In this document: positions 8,032 through 16,817 of the stretch, piece after piece
How the letters are laid out: every line of letters starts with the position of its first letter
Position numbering within the stretch: the stretch's first letter is position 1
Assembly: GCF_020179835.1 (NCBI RefSeq)
Contig: NZ_JAIUDA010000007.1
Span: 186,001-250,000, forward strand
DNA length: 64,000 bases
Origin: Pantoea sp. alder81
GTDB lineage: Bacteria > Pseudomonadota > Gammaproteobacteria > Enterobacterales > Enterobacteriaceae
Reading direction: 5' to 3'
Notes under the pieces: generated by a model
Databases searched by the model: none
Told to the model about the DNA's origin: nothing
What the model saw: the letters and a program-made list of their open reading frames with translations, nothing else
Position numbers and translations under genes: made by a program

Positions 8032-9024
8032 TTAGATAGTGGCGCCCATTGAGAGCCGGTAATGCAGGTTAACCTGTTCGATAGTCGGCTGCTGGTTGAT
8101 CTTCTTCAGCACAATCTCAGTGGCGACTTTTCCCATTTCAAAGCGTGGCGTGATGACGCTGGCTAAGCGCGGCGTGGTGGCCTGGCCAATCTCCAGCCCA
8201 TGAAAACCGGCAATCGCCATGGTCTGCGGCACCGCAATCCCCGCCGCCTGACACTCCTGTAATACGCCGACGGCCAGGTCATCATTGGTGCAGAGAATCG
8301 CATCCATCTCAGGATAGAGCTGACGTGCCAGCGTCATCATGCCAGTACCAATCGATACTGAAGAAACCTTGTTTGGCACAATACGCCCCGCCGGGAAGCC
8401 CGCCGCTTCCACCGCATCACGATAACCGGCATAGCGCTGCTCATCGCGGCGGTCGGACATCGAACCAAAATAGATCACGCGCTGTTTGCCGCTGGCCAGC
8501 AGCATCGAGGTCATATCGTAACCAGCACGATAGTTGTCAAAACCGACGTTAATACGCCCGCTGGCTTCCGTCAGCCCCATCACTTCCGCCACCGGAATAT
8601 TGGCTGCATTGAGGTATTTCTCGGCGCGCACGGTGTGCACTGATTCGGTGAGGATCAGCCCTTTGATGTTAAACGCCAGCACGGTGGCGATCTGTTCTTC
8701 TTCACGCTGGGCGTTGTAGTCGTAATTGACCACCAGCGTCTGATAGCCGTGTGCACTGGTGACCGACTCAATGCCCGCCAGCAGATCGGCAAAGATTTGG
8801 TTGTTAAATGAGGGAACCAGCACGCCGATGCGCGGCTGGCTTTGATTGGTTGTGGTGGTGTTGTCGCTATCGGGGACGTAGCCGATCTCAGCAATGACGC
8901 TGGCGATTTTCTCCGCCGTTTCCGTTTTAACCTTTTCCGGGGTACGTAAATAACGGCTCACCGTCATTTTGGTGACGCCCGCCAGGGTAGCAATATCGTC
9001 CAGAGTGATGCGCTGCGTTTTCAT
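8032..9024 (-). CDS. LacI-family repressor, IdnR/GntR-like
   Basis: Predicted repressor of 330 residues, closest in my recall to E. coli IdnR and GntR (gluconate and idonate control). The LacI helix-turn-helix is at residues ~6-30 (TLDDIATLAGVTKMTVSRYLR). The sugar-binding core has IGVLVPSFNNQIFADLLAGIESVT, CTNDDLAVGVLQEC and IAGFHGLEIG, all shared with IdnR. It is divergent from a sugar-porter gene 402 bases away, its likely target. The ligand could be gluconate-like, but the neighbouring transporter is of the sugar-porter and not the GntP type, so the substrate remains open. Confidence 0.85.
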   Translation of the reverse strand: MKTQRITLDDIATLAGVTKMTVSRYLRTPEKVKTETAEKIASVIAEIGYVPDSDNTTTTNQSQPRIGVLVPSFNNQIFADLLAGIESVTSAHGYQTLVVNYDYNAQREEEQIATVLAFNIKGLILTESVHTVRAEKYLNAANIPVAEVMGLTEASGRINVGFDNYRAGYDMTSMLLASGKQRVIYFGSMSDRRDEQRYAGYRDAVEAAGFPAGRIVPNKVSSVSIGTGMMTLARQLYPEMDAILCTNDDLAVGVLQECQAAGIAVPQTMAIAGFHGLEIGQATTPRLASVITPRFEMGKVATEIVLKKINQQPTIEQVNLHYRLSMGATI

Positions 9025-9426
9025 TGCGACGTCCGCAAAGAGGGCCTTTCAATCAACGTATTATGCCCGTTGCCCGGCAAAAAATGAAACGGACGTGCAA
9101 CAGCGGTCAGGCAGAGAAATGTTGACCGTTTGACAGAATAAAAATTTCACAATACTGCAAGAAAAAACAAGAATCGTCATGCCATGCCAACCACACCTGA
9201 TAAAAAACCTATCATTTCAGCCAAATATGGCCCTGCCGTTAATATTGCCATCAGCAATTTTCGCAACGTCCTTCACACTTTCTGGAAAAAATGATCCAAA
9301 AACCATCATTTAGAACATATATTCCATGATGATGACCTCGAGTGACAACGCTGAACATCGATAACCTACACCACTCCTCTTTCTGAACACGTAACGTTCA
9401 GGCCGTAGAGACAAGGGGCTATAACA
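9025..9426. other. Long divergent intergenic region
   Basis: A 402-base region between the IdnR-like repressor and the sugar porter. It should hold both promoters. I find no convincing palindrome with a CG centre of the LacI type and no repeat or small gene. It contains several A-rich stretches near 9140-9310. The porter gene start is preceded by an AAGGGGC-type ribosome site. Confidence 0.5.
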
Positions 9427-10890
9427 ATGGATACCAGGCAAAAACGCTACAACATGAAGTATGTCATTCTCTGCTGTACCGTCGCGGCATTTGGCGGACT
9501 GCTGATGGGCTATGACTCTTCAATTATCTCCGGTGCAATCGAACCTCTTAGTGAATATTTCCAGTTAACCCCCGCCGAAACCGGCTGGGCCGTTTCCAAT
9601 ATTCTGCTGGGTAGCTTAGTGGGCTGCTTTATCGCTCCCCGCCTGAGCGATAAACTCGGGCGCAAAAAATCACTCGCCATTACCGCACTGCTTTTCACTG
9701 TTTCGGTGATCGGAACGGCGATCGCCCACAACTTCACCGTGTTTGTGCTGTTCCGCATCATTGGCGGACTGGCGATTGGCCTCGCCTCGGTGATTTCGCC
9801 GATTTATCTGGCGGAGCTGTCGCCTTCGAAGTTTCGCGGTCGCACCACTGCTCTCTATGCAGTCTGCTGCGTCGGTGGACAATCGGTGGTGCTGCTGACC
9901 AACTACTTCATCACCAAATCGACGCTGCCCGAGGTGATGGTTAACATGGGCTGGCGTTACATTCTGGCCACCGCGCTGGTGCCTTGTGCGCTGTTCATCT
10001 TCTTCATCGCCTTTATCCCAGAATCTCCGCGCTGGAACGTGCTTAAGGGCAAATACGATGAAGCGCTGGATACGCTGACTAAAATTTCTAATCGCGAACA
10101 TGCCGAAAGCGTGTTCAATGAAATCAAACACTCCTTCTCAGACAAAGCCGCGCATCAACATAAATCGCGCCTGCGCCTGGATAAAACCACCATTCCACTG
10201 CTGGTGATCGGTATCGGCCTGGCGGTCGGTAACCAAATCAGCGGCATTAACGTGATTCAATATTTTGGGCCGACGCTGTTGAAGAACGTGGCAGGCAGCA
10301 CCGATTCGGCGTTGCTGCAGACTTTCTGGCTGTCGATTTGTCAGTTTATTGGTGTGCTGGCGGGGATGATGCTGATTGATAAAATCGGCCGCCGTAAGCT
10401 GCTGTTGCTGGGTGCCATCACCTCCTGCATCTGCCTCGCTTACTCGTTCATCGCTTTCTATTATCACCTGCCGGGTATGCTGGCGGTGGTGGGTCTGTTT
10501 GCCTATATGATTTTCTTTGGCATGACCTGGGGTCAGATTGTCTGGACCGTGCTGGGCGAAATCTTCCCTACTGAGATTCGTTCAATCTGTGTCGGGATTT
10601 CCATCTGTGCCATGTCGATGGCGAACTTTGTCATCAGCAGTACCTTCCCGATCATGAACAGCAGCCCAATGCTGCTGGATATGTTCCACGGTGGCTTCCC
10701 ACTGCTGCTGTTCGCGATTTTCTCGCTGGGTATGTACTTCTTTACCTTCCGCTATCTGCCAGAAACCGCGGGCGTGTCGCTGGAGAAAATTCATGGGCTG
10801 GTGCTGGAGAAGTTTAACGTTGAAGCGGATTTGCCGCAGAGCACCTCAACGACCAAATCCAGCGAGTCATTTGATATTCCACGGCATTAA
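9427..10890 (+). CDS. Sugar porter (MFS), XylE/AraE/GalP-like
   Basis: Proton-coupled sugar or polyol importer of the inner membrane, 487 residues with 12 predicted helices in two halves. Sugar-porter signatures are present: GGLLMGYDSSIISGA in helix 1, RLSDKLGRKK in loop 2-3, PESPRW after helix 6, QISGINVIQYFGP in helix 7, DKIGRRKLLLLG in loop 8-9, and PETAGVSLE after helix 12. These place it with GalP, AraE, XylE and inositol porters; the exact substrate cannot be chosen by eye. The divergent LacI regulator probably controls it. It stands alone, with no catabolic enzymes next to it. Confidence 0.88.
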   Translation: MDTRQKRYNMKYVILCCTVAAFGGLLMGYDSSIISGAIEPLSEYFQLTPAETGWAVSNILLGSLVGCFIAPRLSDKLGRKKSLAITALLFTVSVIGTAIAHNFTVFVLFRIIGGLAIGLASVISPIYLAELSPSKFRGRTTALYAVCCVGGQSVVLLTNYFITKSTLPEVMVNMGWRYILATALVPCALFIFFIAFIPESPRWNVLKGKYDEALDTLTKISNREHAESVFNEIKHSFSDKAAHQHKSRLRLDKTTIPLLVIGIGLAVGNQISGINVIQYFGPTLLKNVAGSTDSALLQTFWLSICQFIGVLAGMMLIDKIGRRKLLLLGAITSCICLAYSFIAFYYHLPGMLAVVGLFAYMIFFGMTWGQIVWTVLGEIFPTEIRSICVGISICAMSMANFVISSTFPIMNSSPMLLDMFHGGFPLLLFAIFSLGMYFFTFRYLPETAGVSLEKIHGLVLEKFNVEADLPQSTSTTKSSESFDIPRH

Positions 10891-10905
10891 TGTGATGAAG
10901 CGCGC

Positions 10906-12039
10906 CTACGAAATGGCGCGCTCATATTGTTCAATTACCGCCAGCGCTAAACCGTTGGCGGGATCGATACGCTGCGGCAGGAAGTGCAGCTGCGTATGAG
11001 AGAAGGTAAAGGCCAGCGTGCTGGCCTGTGCCGTTTCTGCAACCGCCTGGATAAATGCCGGATGCGCATTCCACGGCCCATCAATAATAATGCTCGCCGG
11101 ATTCACCAGTTGCATCACATGGCTTAGAGCGTGGCCGAGATGCTGACCCGTTAACGCCATCACCTCACTGACGATCTGCGGTTCACTGGCAGCGTTCTGC
11201 CAGCGCAATCCTGTTTTACGCTGTCCCAGCTGCTGTTGAATCGCGGGCTGACTGATCAGGGTTTCCAGGCAGCCTGAACGACCACAACTGCATCGCAACC
11301 CTTTAGGTTGCACCTGTAAATGACCAATCTCCCCGGCGGTCCAGCTGCTGCCGACAAACACTTCGCCCTGCTCCACCAGCGCTCCGCCGACCCCTTCACC
11401 AATGCGCAGATAAAAATGACTTTGTGATTTATCCAGATTGAGTTGCTGCACCGAGAGCAGCGCGGCAGCCTTGACGTTATGCATGATACGCAGCGGTAAG
11501 CGGCAGGCGCTGATCAGCGGCGTCAGGACATCAACATCCTGCCAGCCAAGATGGGCGGAAAAGTGCACCCTGCCGCGCTGTGGATCGATAATGCCGGGAA
11601 AGCCCACGGCGATGCCCAGCAATTCAGGATGCGCGGCGTGCAACGTCTGGCACACTTCCACCAGCTCATGCAGCAGTTGCTCAGGTTCGGCGGTCGGCGT
11701 TTGCCAGGTCTGCTCCGCAATCACCTGCGAGAAGTAATCACAGACGCGCCAGTGGATGGCATTACGCTCCACCATGATGCCGGCGCTTTTCAGCTTTTCC
11801 GCGCGCAGCGAAATTTCGATTTTAGGCCGTCCGGCCGCTGCCACGCTAACCGGGCCGAGTTCATTGATCAGCCCCTGCGCCAGCAAATCATCGACAATCA
11901 GGGAAACGGTGTTTTTACTCAGCTGCAGCGCCAGTGCTAAATCCTGGCGGGACGTGATGCGCGTGCTGCGCAGTTGCGTCATCACGCGCTTAAGGTTGTT
12001 CAAACGGAGTAATGCGGGACCTTTACCGGCTGCTTTCAT
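10906..12039 (-). CDS. ROK-family transcriptional regulator (NagC/Mlc/XylR-like)
   Basis: Predicted sugar-responsive repressor of 377 residues. An N-terminal winged helix (residues ~20-60, TSRQDLALALQLSKNTVSLIVDDL) precedes a ROK domain with the glycine-rich GIAVGFPGIIDP segment, GEIGHLQV, and the zinc-binding CSCGRSGCLE motif. The start is the ATG at 12039 behind AGGTGG; an upstream start at 12078 would overlap dnaC. It lies 16 bases after dnaC on the same strand, so readthrough from dnaTC is possible. It converges with the sugar porter, 15 bases between stops, so it is not clearly linked with it. Confidence 0.88.
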   Translation of the reverse strand: MKAAGKGPALLRLNNLKRVMTQLRSTRITSRQDLALALQLSKNTVSLIVDDLLAQGLINELGPVSVAAAGRPKIEISLRAEKLKSAGIMVERNAIHWRVCDYFSQVIAEQTWQTPTAEPEQLLHELVEVCQTLHAAHPELLGIAVGFPGIIDPQRGRVHFSAHLGWQDVDVLTPLISACRLPLRIMHNVKAAALLSVQQLNLDKSQSHFYLRIGEGVGGALVEQGEVFVGSSWTAGEIGHLQVQPKGLRCSCGRSGCLETLISQPAIQQQLGQRKTGLRWQNAASEPQIVSEVMALTGQHLGHALSHVMQLVNPASIIIDGPWNAHPAFIQAVAETAQASTLAFTFSHTQLHFLPQRIDPANGLALAVIEQYERAIS

Positions 12040-12055
12040 CGCGCACCCACCTGAC

Positions 12056-12796
12056 TCAATACTCATCACCGCGTACACGGCTGCGATAGCTATCCCAATC
12101 GAAGCGCACCCACAAACTGGTGCCGAGACGCATACGATCCATCACGCGCTCGCCTAATAAGCCATTCATTCCTGCCGGGTCAAGATTCGACAGCATACCG
12201 GTCGGGCGTTTTGACGATGAGCGACGATCGACAATCTGATTGATGATCACTTTTTCGTAGCGGGATTCACTCTGCATGCCGATCTCATCGATCACCAGCA
12301 GATCCACATGGCTGAGATCCTGCAATAAACGCTCTTCGGTGAGATCGCTGCCGCCGCTGAAGGTGCCTTTCATGCTCGACATCAAATCCGCCACGGTGAC
12401 AATCAGCACGCTTTTGCCGCGCAGAATAAGGTCATTACCGATGGCGGCGGCCAGGTGGTTTTTCCCGGTGCCAGGGCGACCGGAAAACACAAAACTGGCG
12501 ATGCTGTTGTCAAACCCGGCGGCATATTCCCGCGCCAGCGCCAGTGCTTTGCGCTGACCGTCATTCTCGACACGATAGTTATCAAACGAGCAGTTCATGT
12601 GCAGCTCACGGATACCGGAACGCCCCATGATACGCTGCATTTTCATGGCGCGGTTTTCCCGCACGATGGCTTCAGAGCGCAGGCGGCCCTGTTCCTGATT
12701 CCACGCCAGCAGCTCTTCACCGTTTTTGAATTTCGGTTGCACATCCGCAGGCATAAATTTTTTCAGGCGACTGAAAAGATCATTCGGCGTTTTCAT
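12056..12796 (-). CDS. dnaC: DnaC, replicative helicase loader
   Basis: AAA+ ATPase that loads DnaB helicase on DNA at initiation and replication restart. It is 246 residues and highly similar to E. coli DnaC. The N-terminal DnaB-binding region (residues ~1-75) is followed by Walker A GRPGTGKNH, Walker B DLLVIDEIG, and the VDRRSSSKRPTGMLSN sensor region with the arginine-finger segment near LGERVMDRMR. The start ATG overlaps the dnaT stop by one base (TGATG), behind GAGGTGAG; a GTG one codon upstream is an alternative. In E. coli dnaTC has other neighbours. Confidence 0.97.
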   Translation of the reverse strand: MKTPNDLFSRLKKFMPADVQPKFKNGEELLAWNQEQGRLRSEAIVRENRAMKMQRIMGRSGIRELHMNCSFDNYRVENDGQRKALALAREYAAGFDNSIASFVFSGRPGTGKNHLAAAIGNDLILRGKSVLIVTVADLMSSMKGTFSGGSDLTEERLLQDLSHVDLLVIDEIGMQSESRYEKVIINQIVDRRSSSKRPTGMLSNLDPAGMNGLLGERVMDRMRLGTSLWVRFDWDSYRSRVRGDEY

Positions 12797-13332
12797 CACT
12801 CACCTCGGAATCCATCGGGGATATCATATTGAGTATTGCTGATCTGGGTGACATCGCGCTTCGGCTGACCGCCATTGGCGGCACGGTTCATTTGCACGCT
12901 GCGCGCCAGTTTCTGCTGCCACTGCACATGGTGGAACAGTCGGCCTTCGGCCTGCCAGTAAGCCACAAAGGTGGCCAGTTCGGCCGCGGTCACCGGTTCA
13001 CTCAGCGTCACGCCCCAGATAGCGGCCTGACGTTGAAAGTCCTGATCAGGCTGCCAACCCTGATACATGGCAAATTTGCCCACCGGTGTAGCGATCGGTG
13101 CCGCATCGGTATGGAACAGGCTGTCATCCAGCGTGACATCATTTGGCTGCTGCGCTGCGGCTTCCAGCGCCAGCAACTGTGCCAGACGCTGCGGTGTCAG
13201 CGCATAAAAAGCGGGCGCATTATTGTGCAGCACCGCCAGCACGCCGTTATCGGCCTGCTGCAACACGGCAAGCGGATCCTGGCAAAAGCCATCCAGCCCC
13301 ACCAGCGTTGAAGATAAGATTTTAACTGACAT
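12796..13332 (-). CDS. dnaT: DnaT, primosomal protein I
   Basis: Component of the PriA-dependent replication-restart primosome, which passes single-stranded DNA to DnaBC. It is 178 residues against 179 in E. coli, with the expected [20 protein letters not shown] start. It is translationally coupled to dnaC (one-base overlap). The helicase-loader pair is conserved while the surroundings (a ROK regulator and an outer-membrane protein) are not those of E. coli. Confidence 0.95.
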   Translation of the reverse strand: MSVKILSSTLVGLDGFCQDPLAVLQQADNGVLAVLHNNAPAFYALTPQRLAQLLALEAAAQQPNDVTLDDSLFHTDAAPIATPVGKFAMYQGWQPDQDFQRQAAIWGVTLSEPVTAAELATFVAYWQAEGRLFHHVQWQQKLARSVQMNRAANGGQPKRDVTQISNTQYDIPDGFRGE

Positions 13333-13424
13333 GAAGAAACCTGACGTTGACCAACCCGGAGCGCCGATAGGTTCAGCGCTAAGCGGTCAGTGTACCTGTT
13401 TTAACGCGTTGGATCGCGCAGGAA

Positions 13425-14117
13425 TTAGAAGCTGGCGCTGACGCCAAGGCTGTAAATAAACTGTTCACCGCTGACCACCGCCCCGGTTTGTGAGAAGGAG
13501 GCGAAAGCCGCCATATTTTGCCCAAACGGCACATTGGCTCCCACGCTGACATCCATCCAGTTGCTTTCATGACCGATCTCTTCGGGGCGATCGCGCAGAG
13601 CTGATACGTTGTCTTCGTTTAATTGATGGCTGTAGCTAACCTGTGCCCAGGGTGAAATCCAGTCAAGGGTGGAATCAAGGCGCCAGCCCACCGAGGCAAT
13701 ATGCCCGGCGTGATTGCCATCAACAAATTCACACTTCGGGCAGCTCAAGCGGGAATCATCCACCGCAAATTGCGCCACCGGACCGGTACGCAGCGTGGAA
13801 TTCATCGGCATCTGCCAGCCTGCTGAGTAGCGGTTGGCAAACGGGGCATTCCCCACACTGGCTTTTTCACTGTGCAGCACCATCGCGCTCTCATCCGGAG
13901 AATTAAGCGCGGCATCCATCAGACTGACATCACTGCTTTCTGTAAACTTCAGGTGATTACTGGAAATTTTTTCAGCAAGTATCGCATTGTAATCCGGCAC
14001 ATAATCGGCGCCGGACTCATCCCAGGCGTAAGCCGGCAGCGCCGTAAATAACAGCCACACACTGCCAAAAGCCAGCATCAGATTGTGCTGGCCTGTCCGC
14101 TGACTTTTCTGCAACAT
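13425..14117 (-). CDS. Outer-membrane beta-barrel protein, autotransporter-domain-like
   Basis: Predicted outer-membrane protein of 230 residues. A signal peptide (hydrophobic core LMLAFGSVWLLFTALPAYA, cleavage before WDESG) is followed by alternating hydrophobic strands rich in serine, glycine and aromatic residues. It ends in phenylalanine (SLGVSASF), as outer-membrane barrels do. The last ~140 residues (WRLDSTLDWISPWAQVSYSHQ, VSVGANVPFG) resemble the barrel end of esterase-type autotransporters, but there is no large passenger and no GDSL motif. Two cysteines in CPKC could form a disulfide. Function unknown. It lies upstream of dnaTC on the same strand with a 92-base gap. Confidence 0.65.
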   Translation of the reverse strand: MLQKSQRTGQHNLMLAFGSVWLLFTALPAYAWDESGADYVPDYNAILAEKISSNHLKFTESSDVSLMDAALNSPDESAMVLHSEKASVGNAPFANRYSAGWQMPMNSTLRTGPVAQFAVDDSRLSCPKCEFVDGNHAGHIASVGWRLDSTLDWISPWAQVSYSHQLNEDNVSALRDRPEEIGHESNWMDVSVGANVPFGQNMAAFASFSQTGAVVSGEQFIYSLGVSASF

Positions 14118-14259
14118 GAAAGACTCCTGACGAGCCAGAAAGGGAACGGGCGTTAAGATTCAGGTTTTTTGATTATCGGCACCCATTGATTAACTATTAA
14201 TCGATTCTGCAATACGTCAAGGGATTAACAGTATTTTCCTCATGCTTAGGGAGAGTAAT

Positions 14260-14820
14260 ATGCAACGTTGTGGCTGGGTAACACAGGATCCGCTCTATCT
14301 GGCGTACCACGATAATGAGTGGGGCGTACCACAAACTGATAAGCAAGCCTTATTTGAAATGATCTGTCTTGAGGGACAACAAGCGGGTTTATCGTGGATT
14401 ACCGTGCTGAAAAAACGTGAAAACTATCGTCGTGCGTTCCACGAGTTTGATCCTCACGCCGTGGCGTTGATGGATGAAGCCGACATGCTGCGCTTGCTGC
14501 AAAACAGCGGAATAATTCGTCATCGCGGCAAGCTGGAGGCGATCATCCATAACGCCAAAGCCATGCTGGCACTGGAAGCCGAAGGCGAAGACTTTTCACG
14601 CTTTGTCTGGTCATTTGTCGATAATCAGCCGATTTTGCACCGTTACGCTGATTACACGCTGGCGCCCACCACCTCCGAGCCTGCGATTGCGCTCTCTAAG
14701 GCGTTAAAGAAGCGTGGTTTTAAATTCGTCGGTCCGACAACCTGCCATTCATTTTTACAGGCGTGCGGGCTGATTAACGATCATCAAACCAGCTGTTTCT
14801 GCCATCCCGATAATCTTTAA
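14260..14820 (+). CDS. tag: Tag, 3-methyladenine DNA glycosylase I
   Basis: Base-excision repair enzyme that removes 3-methyladenine. 186 residues from the ATG at 14260 (MQRCGWVTQDPLYLAYHD), matching E. coli Tag; a GTG/ATG farther upstream would add six unconserved residues. The zinc site is visible: Cys4 and His17 at the N terminus, and a histidine and cysteine near the end (SCFCHPD). The helix-hairpin-helix region with NSGIIRHRGKLEAII and the conserved GLSWITVLKKRE segment are intact. In E. coli tag also lies close to yiaD and ghrB, so this neighbourhood is partly ancestral. Confidence 0.96.
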   Translation: MQRCGWVTQDPLYLAYHDNEWGVPQTDKQALFEMICLEGQQAGLSWITVLKKRENYRRAFHEFDPHAVALMDEADMLRLLQNSGIIRHRGKLEAIIHNAKAMLALEAEGEDFSRFVWSFVDNQPILHRYADYTLAPTTSEPAIALSKALKKRGFKFVGPTTCHSFLQACGLINDHQTSCFCHPDNL

Positions 14821-14870
14821 AGCAAATCTTTACACTTTAAGACTGACCCTCACGCATTTCCCCATTATTG

Positions 14871-14893
14871 AACGGCATAATAGTGCCGTTTTG
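14871..14893 (+). terminator. Weak terminator after tag
   Basis: 7-bp stem AACGGCA / TGCCGTT with a 6-base loop followed by TT, 50 bases after tag. Short, so only moderately supported. Confidence 0.5.
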
Positions 14894-14930
14894 GGGCATT
14901 TTCCCCGTGTGATTTTGTGAGGGATTTTCA

Positions 14931-15593
14931 ATGAAAAAGCGTAGTTTGACGCTGGCCTTGTTACTCAGCGGCAGCGTAGTGCTGTCAGGTTGTACCACCA
15001 ATCCTTATACCGGTGAATCGCAGGCCGGGAAATCCGGTATCGGCGCGGGCTTAGGTGCCGTGCTGGGCGCGGGCGTTGGCGTGTTGTCATCATCGAAGAA
15101 AGATCGCGGCAAAGGTGCGTTGATTGGTGCCGCGTCAGGGGCTGCCGTTGGCGGTGGCGTCGGGTATTACATGGACGTTCAGGAAGCGAAGCTGCGCGAT
15201 AAAATGCGCGGTACCGGCGTCAGCGTGACGCGTCAGGGCGACAACATCGTGCTGAATATGCCGAATAACGTCACCTTTGACTCTAATAGCAGCAACCTGA
15301 AACCAGCAGGCGCCAATACGTTAACAGGTGTCGCGATGGTGCTGAAAGAGTATCCTAAAACCGCCGTCAATGTGGTGGGTTACACCGACAGCACCGGTAC
15401 ACGTGCGCTGAATATGCGCCTGTCGCAACAGCGTGCGGAGAGTGTGGCCAGTGGCCTGATTCTGCAAGGCGTAGCGCAGAACCGTCTGCGTACGCAGGGC
15501 ATGGGCCCGGATAATCCGGTGGCCAGCAACAGCACCGAAGCGGGTAAAGCACAAAACCGCCGTGTCGAGATCACGCTGAGCCCACTAGGTTAA
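14931..15593 (+). CDS. yiaD: YiaD, OmpA-family outer-membrane lipoprotein
   Basis: Lipoprotein of 220 residues anchored in the outer membrane and binding peptidoglycan. The signal peptide ends in the lipobox LSGC with the lipidated cysteine at residue 21. A glycine-zipper region (AGLGAVLGAGVGV, AASGAAVGGGVGYYM) is followed by an OmpA C-terminal domain, residues ~110-215, with the peptidoglycan-contact sequence NVVGYTDSTGTRALNMRLSQQRAESV. E. coli YiaD can suppress loss of the BamD assembly factor. Next to tag as in E. coli (with bisC and yiaC missing between). Confidence 0.95.
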   Translation: MKKRSLTLALLLSGSVVLSGCTTNPYTGESQAGKSGIGAGLGAVLGAGVGVLSSSKKDRGKGALIGAASGAAVGGGVGYYMDVQEAKLRDKMRGTGVSVTRQGDNIVLNMPNNVTFDSNSSNLKPAGANTLTGVAMVLKEYPKTAVNVVGYTDSTGTRALNMRLSQQRAESVASGLILQGVAQNRLRTQGMGPDNPVASNSTEAGKAQNRRVEITLSPLG

Positions 15594-15600
15594 TCCCCAT

Positions 15601-15626
15601 CGCCGGTCTGCTTCTGCAGATCGGCG
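15601..15626 (+). terminator. Hairpin after yiaD
   Basis: 11-bp stem CGCCGGTCTGC / GCAGATCGGCG with one G-T pair and a 4-base loop, 8 bases after the yiaD stop, followed only by GTTTCC. A probable weak terminator. Confidence 0.6.
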
Positions 15627-15722
15627 TTTCCACACGTTTTTACACCGCATTAGACGCTTTTTGTATCAGATAACGCTCTATAATCGTCAACCAATAGAGC
15701 CGTAAAATACTTTATGCTAGCG

Positions 15723-15739
15723 TGATCAAAATTTGATCA
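15723..15739. promoter_or_regulatory. Perfect 17-bp palindrome, likely LacI-type operator
   Basis: TGATCAAAATTTGATCA, symmetric about a single central base, ending 15 bases before the ATG of the LacI-family gene at 15755. Its position in the leader suits autoregulation. LacI-family sites usually have a CG centre, but odd-length sites are known. It also includes two GATC (Dam) sites. Confidence 0.65.
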
Positions 15740-15754
15740 GTGGAAAACGTCATT

Positions 15755-16759
15755 ATGTCGCTCAAAGCCATTGCCGCTGCCCTCGGCCTCTCTGTTACCA
15801 CTGTGAGTCGTGCGCTAAATGGCTATGACGACGTCGCGGCCGCCACGCGTAAACGTATTGAAGAAGAAGCCACCTCGCGCGGCTATCGTCCTAATGATGC
15901 CGCGCGCCGTCTGAAGACCGGCCGCGCCAATGCTGTCGGGCTGGTTTTCCCGGTCAGCACAGCCTCGCTGAATGACAGTTATTACAGTGAAATGCTGCTA
16001 ACGCTGGATCAGCGCCTCGCTCAGCATGACATTGATTTGATGATTCTGCCGGACAAGCCGCAAGACAAGCACCGCACGCTGATGCGTTTATTACGCGGTG
16101 GCGCGCTGGATGCGCTGATTCTCACCCATACTCAACCACACGATATCCGTCTGCAGCGTTTGCAGCAGAAAGGCTATCGCTTCCTCACGCTGGGCCGCAG
16201 TCAGCTGCCGGAACCTTATGCCTGGTTTGATTACGACAATCATGCTGGCACCCTGCTGGCCGCTGAACACTGTTTGCAACAAGGGCTGACGCGGCTTGCC
16301 TATCTGGGCGGCAACGAGCCTTGCACGTATATCCTCGATCGCCGCCATGGTTTTATTGATGCCCTCACGCAGCATCAACCGCCGATCGCGCCCACCATGT
16401 TGGCTGCGCTGCCGATGACGCGCCGTGCCGGTTATCAGCAAACACAGCGCTGGCTGGCGCAGGATATCGCGCCTCAAGCCATCATCACCGATTGTGCCCC
16501 GCTGGGGGAAGGTGCGGCCATTGCGTTGCAGCAAGCCGATCGTCTCAGCGGCACGCGGGCGATCCCTCTCTACGTCTACGATGGCTTGCCACATGACTCC
16601 ATTGTCGATCATCCGGTGAACGCGATTCTGCAACTGTCGCAGCAGCGCATTGGCGAACGCGTGGCCGAAATGGTGCTGCAACTGCTGGAAGGCGCACCGC
16701 TTGAGGAGCTTCAGACGCTGTGGCAACCGATGCTGCGCCTCACTTCTGATGCACAATGA
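15755..16759 (+). CDS. LacI-family repressor, RafR/AscG-like, target unknown
   Basis: Predicted repressor of 334 residues. Helix-turn-helix at residues 2-22 (SLKAIAAALGLSVTTVSRALNG) and hinge near RRLKTGRANAVGLVFP, then a sugar-binding core (YLGGNEPCTYILDRRHGF, the conserved effector loop). The start at 15755 puts the LacI domain at the very N terminus; an upstream GTG at 15740 lies in the operator region. No sugar gene fits it except the kgu operon downstream, which has its own regulator 58 bases away, so its target may be remote. Confidence 0.85.
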   Translation: MSLKAIAAALGLSVTTVSRALNGYDDVAAATRKRIEEEATSRGYRPNDAARRLKTGRANAVGLVFPVSTASLNDSYYSEMLLTLDQRLAQHDIDLMILPDKPQDKHRTLMRLLRGGALDALILTHTQPHDIRLQRLQQKGYRFLTLGRSQLPEPYAWFDYDNHAGTLLAAEHCLQQGLTRLAYLGGNEPCTYILDRRHGFIDALTQHQPPIAPTMLAALPMTRRAGYQQTQRWLAQDIAPQAIITDCAPLGEGAAIALQQADRLSGTRAIPLYVYDGLPHDSIVDHPVNAILQLSQQRIGERVAEMVLQLLEGAPLEELQTLWQPMLRLTSDAQ

Positions 16760-16817
16760 TTGCGTGTGCGCCGTGCTGTGATAGTCTTCGCCTGATTTTA
16801 TTATTCAGGTGTATGCA

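Noticed and set aside
9025-9426. LacI-type operator for the IdnR-like repressor
   Set aside because: The best match, around ACATCGATAACC near 9355, is not symmetric enough to claim.
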